Source: an uncultured Synergistales bacterium (GTDB taxonomy: Bacteria > Synergistota > Synergistia > Synergistales > Aminobacteriaceae). From it: 10,957 bases of DNA. The DNA lies in NCBI GenBank assembly GCA_905236605.1, contig CAJORD010000009.1, positions 1 through 10,957 of the forward strand. Reading direction: 5' to 3'. Shown here one piece after another: positions 6,947 through 10,957 of the stretch. The position numbers and the translations under genes were made by a program. Positions within the stretch are counted from its first letter, which is position 1, and each line of letters opens with the position of its first letter. The notes beneath the pieces were generated by a model. That model was not told the DNA's origin and searched no databases. It was given only the letters and a program-made list of their open reading frames with translations.

Positions 6947-8597
6947 AATCGGGCATTAATAATTTCATTAAGTCGTCGTCATGATGATAAGTGATTTCAG
7001 AAACGTCATCAAAAATCATTGTCGCGCCTTTGTCGCGTGTGTAAGCCTCCCACTCGCTCAGCGAGCTTCCTACCGGGCCGGGGGCGCCTGTGCGTGCAAA
7101 GTTTATCCATGCTTGACTCATCTTATCAGCAAGAGCTTGAGCTTTTTCGCCGCCACCTGTCGCCATTTCGCTTAACTTAATATTGTTGAACACGAAAGGC
7201 AACTCGGAGCAGTGGTAAGCCATTGCATAGCTGCCCATTATCGGAGTTTCCCAAGTGAATACATAAGCATAAACAGGTGCGCCGTTCTGGTCAGATTTCA
7301 AATTCGCAACTTTCTTAGCGCGTGTTCTTAACCAAGCGTCAACATAAAGCGCGTCAGCTTCTTTCTTATTCGGATATGCTTTTGTGAATGCCTTGACTAT
7401 GTCGTCGGCTTTGTCGCCGTATTTCTCGCGTAACTTTTCGCCGACTTGAGCGTCAGTCCAGAAATTTTTATTATCGCTTTGAGTTTCGGTCATGTTTGCA
7501 AGCAACGGCATTGAAATCCATTCATTTAAGCACGTGCCAATAATTATAGGAATGTCTTTAGCTTGCTCGACGAATTTTTCATCGGCGGGATTTTCTGTGA
7601 TAAATTCGCCGTCAATGACAGGACACCACATTAAAGCACGTTGGCCAAGAGCGTTGATAATGTTTCGTTCCTCGGCAACCTGAACAAGAGCTTTGTTAGC
7701 CGCGGTGTTGATTTCTTCGTAAGAGAGCGAGTTTAATTTTTCAAGTTCGTCAGGACTAATCCCGAGATTTTTCAGCGTGATTTCCGTAACATATTCGCTT
7801 GTGGACTTGTCCGTGAGCGTCATTCCTGAATTTTCAGTCGCACCGCTCTCAAGGATAGCTTTGTGAAAGAGTCCTTTTGATGACGGCGTAGCCATGAGAG
7901 TAATAATTTTTGCAGCTCCGCCGGACTGACCAAATAAAGTAACGTTGTCAGGGTCGCCGCCGAAGTTTGAAATATTTTCGTGAATCCATTCGAGGGCCGC
8001 AACTAAATCGCGCGTGCTTTGATTGAAGGAGTCTTTATATGTTCCGCCGTAAGCTGACAAATCTAAAAATCCAACGACATTTAATCTGTGGTTAACTGAA
8101 ACGACAACTACGTCGCCTTTGCGTGATAAATTTTCACCGTCGTAAACGTCTTCGACAGTTGCCGCTCCCATCATATGTCCGCCGCCGTGAAGCCAGACCA
8201 TAACGGGGCGTTTTTTGTCGTCAAGTCCCGGAGTCCAGATATTGAGGTTTTGACAGCTATTGCTCTGCGGCAAATTTCGAGGTTCCCAGTGAGGCCAAAA
8301 ATAATGAGGCGGGAAAATGTCATCTTCAGGGCGTGTGCTTTGCGGCGACATTGTCCCGTAAGTCAACGCGAGCTTAATTCCGTCCCACGGTTTTAATTTT
8401 GTCGGCGGCATAAATAATTCAGCTTCGGCGTAAGGGACACCGTGATAAGTGAAAATTCCGTCGTGAATGTAGCCTTGAAGTTTCCCGGCCTGCGTATCAA
8501 CGACAGCAACTCCAGGCCCTGCGATTATTTCAGCGAATGACGCTCCTGCAAATGCAAGAACGAGAATAAAAGCGAAAAATAATTTTTCCTTTTTCAT
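6936..8597 (-). CDS. Exported type-B carboxylesterase
   Basis: A 553-residue carboxylesterase of the type-B (para-nitrobenzyl esterase/cholinesterase-like) family, normal family length. A signal peptide spans residues 1-22 (cleavage after SFA), so it acts outside the cytoplasm. Family landmarks in order: YHGVPYAEAE (51-60), LNIWTP (118-123) with C115 where the EDCLYLN motif normally lies, oxyanion loop HGGGH (137-141), nucleophile elbow FGQSGG with S225, acidic residue E359 in GTCLNEW, and H462 in AYHCSELPFVF. The catalytic triad is therefore S225-E359-H462. The elbow reads GQSGG instead of the common GESAGG, and the EDCLYLN motif is degenerate; both may reflect a divergent subgroup. It starts 4 bases after the upstream hydrolase stop, with AAAGGA about 11 bases before the ATG inside that gene. 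Substrate not deducible. Confidence 0.94.
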   Translation of the reverse strand: MKKEKLFFAFILVLAFAGASFAEIIAGPGVAVVDTQAGKLQGYIHDGIFTYHGVPYAEAELFMPPTKLKPWDGIKLALTYGTMSPQSTRPEDDIFPPHYFWPHWEPRNLPQSNSCQNLNIWTPGLDDKKRPVMVWLHGGGHMMGAATVEDVYDGENLSRKGDVVVVSVNHRLNVVGFLDLSAYGGTYKDSFNQSTRDLVAALEWIHENISNFGGDPDNVTLFGQSGGAAKIITLMATPSSKGLFHKAILESGATENSGMTLTDKSTSEYVTEITLKNLGISPDELEKLNSLSYEEINTAANKALVQVAEERNIINALGQRALMWCPVIDGEFITENPADEKFVEQAKDIPIIIGTCLNEWISMPLLANMTETQSDNKNFWTDAQVGEKLREKYGDKADDIVKAFTKAYPNKKEADALYVDAWLRTRAKKVANLKSDQNGAPVYAYVFTWETPIMGSYAMAYHCSELPFVFNNIKLSEMATGGGEKAQALADKMSQAWINFARTGAPGPVGSSLSEWEAYTRDKGATMIFDDVSEITYHHDDDLMKLLMPDYEY

Positions 8598-8601
8598 GAT
8601 T

Positions 8602-9588
8602 TTACAGTCCTTTCGATTCGAGCCACTTTTCGATGTGATCAGCTATTTCTTCGTTGTTCAATTCCTGGAACATAAAATGACTGTTGCCTGTGATGCCTTC
8701 GTCAGGAAGATAAATGACTGTAGCATCTCCCCCGTCTTCATTGTAGTGTTTTGCAAAGTCCCGGCACTGGTCGAGAACGCTTTTCCAAAATGCTGTGCTC
8801 TTGATGTCAGACGGGCCGTTTTCGATGTAATCGCCGAAATAAAAAATCATTGGGATTTTAGCCGCCACGAATTTTTTATAATTTTCGCTTCCGACTTCGG
8901 GAGCAAAGCCCGGTTCAATTGCTACGATCGCCGCCATGTTGTCAATGTCAGTCTGCCAACCTACGCGGCCGCCCTGCGAATGAGTGATATAAATTGCTTT
9001 TTGCCCGGTCATCTTATGAACTTCGGATAACACCGCGCTCAAAGCCTCGCCGAAAACTACAACATCATAATTTCCTGTGTTCGGTGTCATTTGGCGCAAG
9101 AATTGATTTAACGCTTCTTCACTGGCGGGGAATTGCGAACCTTCATAACGGTTAGGAGTCCCGCGTCCAATTCTAAAATGCGTGTACCATGCTTGGTCGC
9201 CGGGATTAAATTCTGTTCCGTCTGCTCGAGTGTCTTGTTCGTTGTTCACGATTTTGACGGTCGAACCTGCTGCTTCGCGTCTGTCGGGAGTGCTTTGCCA
9301 GCCTGTGCGCGTTTGTCCGTAGCCATGAAGATAAACGATCGGAGTTTTGTTCTCGCCGTCTGGAATTTGATAAAAAACGTTTGCGTGGTCAACGTGAGCA
9401 GTGTTGCCTGCGCGTGAGAAATCGAGCCAATTATCTGAAACGTTAAACTCACCCGGAAGCGGCTCTGTTACTGTTCCACCTGCCGAGAAAATTCCCTGCT
9501 CTCGAATATTAAGAGCAAATGACGGGTCGGAGGCCGACTGCCAAAAAGCAAACGAAAAAATTACTAACGCTAATAAAAATTTTTTCAT
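8602..9588 (-). CDS. Exported alpha/beta-hydrolase with shortened core
   Basis: A 328-residue serine hydrolase with an N-terminal signal peptide (MKKFLLALVIFSFAFW, likely cleavage after FA near residue 25). Core motifs: oxyanion strand PIVYLHGYGQT (83-93), GWQSTPDRRE (96-105), DQAWYTHFRIG (131-141), FRQMTPNTG (164-172), nucleophile elbow THSQGG with S204, acidic candidates E225 (IEPG) and D253 (YFGD), and H304 in GNSHFMF. It resembles a family I recall as having TPDGREGFQ, then a strand like YPVYLVDQPRRG, before the DQ-W-FRIG segment. Here that strand seems to be missing: TPDRRE runs straight into AAGSTVKIV. If the recollection is right, about 20 residues of the Rossmann-like core have been lost in frame, which could impair folding. 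An AAAGGAAG ribosome binding site precedes the ATG. It lies 16 bases after the broken hydrolase-cupin gene. Confidence 0.88.
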   Translation of the reverse strand: MKKFLLALVIFSFAFWQSASDPSFALNIREQGIFSAGGTVTEPLPGEFNVSDNWLDFSRAGNTAHVDHANVFYQIPDGENKTPIVYLHGYGQTRTGWQSTPDRREAAGSTVKIVNNEQDTRADGTEFNPGDQAWYTHFRIGRGTPNRYEGSQFPASEEALNQFLRQMTPNTGNYDVVVFGEALSAVLSEVHKMTGQKAIYITHSQGGRVGWQTDIDNMAAIVAIEPGFAPEVGSENYKKFVAAKIPMIFYFGDYIENGPSDIKSTAFWKSVLDQCRDFAKHYNEDGGDATVIYLPDEGITGNSHFMFQELNNEEIADHIEKWLESKGL

Positions 9589-9604
9589 GAAAAATTCTTC
9601 CTTT

Positions 9605-10252
9605 CTATTTTAATTTTTCGTATTCTTCAGCCGGTAAGAAGCCGTGCCAAGTCGTGCTTGTGTCTTCTCCGGGGACTTCAAGCGCAACATGTTGAAACCA
9701 TGAATCCTTCGCCGCACCGTGCCAGTGTTTGACGTTCGCTGGAATGTTGACGACATCGCCGGGCTTTAATTCTCGAGGCTCTTGGCCTTCCTCCTGATAC
9801 CAGCCGCGTCCCGAAATCGCGATTAAAATTTGTCCGCCGTCCTTCGCAGCGTGGTGAATGTGCCACTCGTTATAACTTCCGGGTTCAAAAGTTACATTAA
9901 AAATCCCGACCTGCTGAGTCGAAACAGGCGCTAAAAAACTTTTGCCCGTGAAATGTTCGCCGGCTATCGTGTTTGGAGTCCCGACGGGAATAATTTTGCT
10001 TAAGCCTTCGGGCAGTAAATTAATTTTTCTGAAATAGGCTTTGATGTAACCAATAGCCTGTTCAAACGTCGCGCCTTGAAAACCGTGATCTCCGTCTTTA
10101 ATCACATGAAATTCAGAATCTGGATAAGTTTTTGCTGCGCGTTGTGAATATTCGATCGGAACTATAAAATCTTTGTCGCCATGAAGAATCAAAATAGGCT
10201 TTGAATATTTCGGCATATCTTCGTAAACGTCATAGTCCCACATGTCGTTCAC
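9605..10252 (-). CDS. Alpha/beta-hydrolase C-terminal piece fused to cupin
   Basis: A 215-codon ORF with a GTG at 10252 that has no ribosome binding site. Any translation would depend on reinitiation after the TAA of the preceding fragment 11 bases upstream. Residues 1-~75 are the end of an alpha/beta hydrolase: ILILHGDKDFIVP (20-32, likely acid D28), YSQRAAKTYPDSEFHVI and GDHGF (catalytic-type H56). Residues ~85-215 are a cupin: NVTFEPGSYNEWHIHH (119-134, metal ligands H131/H133), GQILIAISGRGWYQEEG (140-156), LKPGDVVNIPANVKHWHGA (162-180, H176/H178) and LEVPGEDTST. This cupin type is usually a stand-alone protein or fused to carboxymuconolactone decarboxylase domains. Joined to an exported hydrolase it is less usual. 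The cupin half looks intact and under no obvious decay, so it may still fold if expressed. Confidence 0.7.
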   Translation of the reverse strand: MNDMWDYDVYEDMPKYSKPILILHGDKDFIVPIEYSQRAAKTYPDSEFHVIKDGDHGFQGATFEQAIGYIKAYFRKINLLPEGLSKIIPVGTPNTIAGEHFTGKSFLAPVSTQQVGIFNVTFEPGSYNEWHIHHAAKDGGQILIAISGRGWYQEEGQEPRELKPGDVVNIPANVKHWHGAAKDSWFQHVALEVPGEDTSTTWHGFLPAEEYEKLK

Positions 10253-10263
10253 ATAAATCGGAC

Positions 10264-10737
10264 TTACGTCAAGCCAACCGTTATAACTATACCGCCCTGC
10301 GAACCGCCGATTATTGGGATTTTATTAACGTCAACAAAGTTCCATGACTTCGCCGCTTCAAGAACGCATTCTAAATCTTTTACTTCTGTCATCACGGACA
10401 TTTCTGTAGTATCGCCGTCGCTGTGACTTCCGGGCGTTCCGTCCTTTCGTGTTTTCGGACCGCCGCCTGCAAAATCGAAAGTGTAAACCGCAATTCCGCA
10501 AGAGGCTAGAGCTTCGCCGTATTGAGGCCATCGTCGAGAATAATTGCTTCCGAGTTCGTGCGCCGTAATTACTAATGGGACTTTTGAATCAGTCTCGGGC
10601 ATGTAGAGAAGTCCGCGTAAAAGTTTGCCGGTCGATTCATTCATGACATTCATTTGAACGACATGAAAAGATTCAGCGCCGGCAACGCCTACGAGGCTCG
10701 CAAAAATAACGAGCATAAATAAAAATTTTTTAAGCAT
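10264..10737 (-). CDS. Alpha/beta-hydrolase N-terminal fragment with signal peptide
   Basis: A 157-residue front piece of an exported alpha/beta hydrolase. The start at ATG 10737 is chosen over the TTG at 10743 because AGGAGG (10746-10751) lies 8 bases from the ATG but only 2 from the TTG. Residues 1-21 form a signal peptide (MLKKFLFMLVIFASLVGVAGA). After it come PLVITAHELGSNYS (54-67, the oxyanion strand), YGEALASCGIAVYTFDFAGGG (73-93), TEMSVMTEVKDLECVL (111-126), and IPIIGGSQGG (140-149), with nucleophile S146. Seven residues later it stops out of frame, so the acid, histidine and lid are absent and it cannot be an active hydrolase alone. It is the first gene of the minus-strand operon, directly downstream of the MerR-type promoter. 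Confidence 0.75.
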   Translation of the reverse strand: MLKKFLFMLVIFASLVGVAGAESFHVVQMNVMNESTGKLLRGLLYMPETDSKVPLVITAHELGSNYSRRWPQYGEALASCGIAVYTFDFAGGGPKTRKDGTPGSHSDGDTTEMSVMTEVKDLECVLEAAKSWNFVDVNKIPIIGGSQGGIVITVGLT

Positions 10738-10777
10738 AAACAAAACCTCCTGAAAAAAATTTTGAAAAGTTATAATA

Positions 10778-10808
10778 ATATTAACAATCGGTTGTAACTA
10801 TCTGTCAA
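10778..10808 (-). promoter_or_regulatory. MerR-type long-spacer promoter of the hydrolase operon
   Basis: On the minus strand an exact TTGACA (10808-10803) and TAATAT (10783-10778) are separated by 19 bases, longer than the usual 17 and typical of promoters that MerR-family proteins activate by twisting the DNA. The spacer holds a short dyad, ACAA-TCGG-TTGT (10784-10795), a possible operator. The -35 box overlaps the Shine-Dalgarno (10807-10812) of the divergent MerR gene. The AT-rich stretch 10771-10776 (TATAAT on the plus strand) may serve as -10 for the regulator, but no good -35 goes with it. Confidence 0.58.
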
Positions 10809-10819
10809 GGAGATTTTTA

Positions 10820-10957
10820 ATGATTTACACAATGATGCAGGCTTGCGAAGAGACGGGCATGACTTATCAAGGACTTAAATTTTATTGCAACGAAGGATTA
10901 ATTCCGAACGTCAAGCGCGACAAGAACAACAGAAGAATTTTTGACGAGCGCGATATA
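10820..10957 (+). CDS. MerR-family transcriptional regulator (partial, 5' end)
   Basis: The first 46 codons of a regulator, cut by the right edge of the window. ATG at 10820 follows AAGGAG (10807-10812) at a spacing of seven bases. The visible part is the N-terminal winged helix-turn-helix of MerR proteins: the helix-turn-helix ACEETGMTYQGLKFYCNEGLI (8-28, where most MerR proteins have T-x-R-Y-Y-E-x-x-G-L-I/L), then the wing with RRIFDERDI (38-46). The effector-binding C-terminal part is outside the window, so the inducer class cannot be told. It is divergent from the hydrolase operon, with 82 bases between start codons, and a long-spacer promoter lies in that gap. It is therefore likely to control those genes and possibly itself. 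Confidence 0.9.
   Translation, partial: MIYTMMQACEETGMTYQGLKFYCNEGLIPNVKRDKNNRRIFDERDI

Larger units (their letters stand above)
9605..10737 (-). pseudogene. Hydrolase-cupin fusion gene broken by internal deletion
   Basis: The two ORFs here are the front and back of one gene. The front encodes a signal peptide and the N-terminal half of an alpha/beta hydrolase up to its nucleophile elbow. The back encodes the C-terminal part of the same fold, with the acidic and histidine residues, and then a cupin domain. The back frame stays open upstream of its GTG and reads R-Y-S-Y-N-G-W-L-D-V-S-P-I-Y-V from 10294, typical hydrolase sequence, right beside the GGSQGG of the front frame. The stretch normally lying between elbow and this segment, roughly 40-60 residues including the lid, is missing, and the frame changes at about 10275-10295. 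I infer an out-of-frame deletion that inactivates the hydrolase. A sequencing or assembly error cannot be excluded. Confidence 0.72.

Noticed and set aside
8596..9030. 144-codon plus-strand ORF opposite the alpha/beta hydrolase
   Set aside because: It lies wholly antisense to a gene with clear family motifs, has no ribosome binding site of note and no recognisable domain.
10252..10743. Programmed frameshift joining the two hydrolase-cupin fragments
   Set aside because: No slippery sequence or downstream structure was seen at the junction, and a frameshift would not restore the missing lid and core residues; a deletion explains both facts.

Overview
The window looks like a piece of an AT-leaning bacterial chromosome, probably from an anaerobic, gut- or rumen-type bacterium. 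The style of the genes (amino-acid biosynthesis beside many small exported esterases, a cupin and a MerR regulator) would fit Synergistota or a similar group, but this assignment is inference and weak. No rRNA, tRNA, CRISPR array, insertion sequence or phage gene is visible.

Layout. (1) 30-1830, minus strand: leuA (2-isopropylmalate synthase, first step of leucine synthesis) with a complete-looking control region. This holds a TTGACA/TAAAAT promoter, a 30-codon leader ORF with its own Shine-Dalgarno, two small hairpins, and an intrinsic terminator that abuts the leuA ribosome binding site. It reads as a transcription-attenuation leader. (2) 1886-5953, plus strand, divergent from leuA: three tightly spaced genes. 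They encode a DUF2156 (LPG_synthase_C-like, two-GNAT) protein, a metal-dependent amidohydrolase of the Amidohydro_2 type, and a 774-residue protein with a large soluble part and two C-terminal membrane helices that I do not recognise. (3) 5962-6019: a hairpin terminator shared by the two converging operons. (4) 6023-10737, minus strand: a compact run of alpha/beta-hydrolase genes, all with signal peptides. In transcription order these are a hydrolase-cupin fusion broken by an out-of-frame internal deletion, an alpha/beta hydrolase with a shortened core, a type-B carboxylesterase, and an esterase/lipase whose start overlaps the previous stop by 11 bases. (5) 10820 to the right edge, plus strand: the first 46 codons of a MerR-family regulator, divergent from the hydrolases.

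How it works together. The hydrolase run is read from a promoter with a 19-base spacer (TTGACA-N19-TAATAT) containing a short dyad. This is the usual arrangement for a promoter controlled by a MerR protein, so the divergent regulator is the obvious candidate controller of an exported-esterase operon. The substrates cannot be read from the sequence. The plus-strand trio is probably one transcript but has no clear common pathway.
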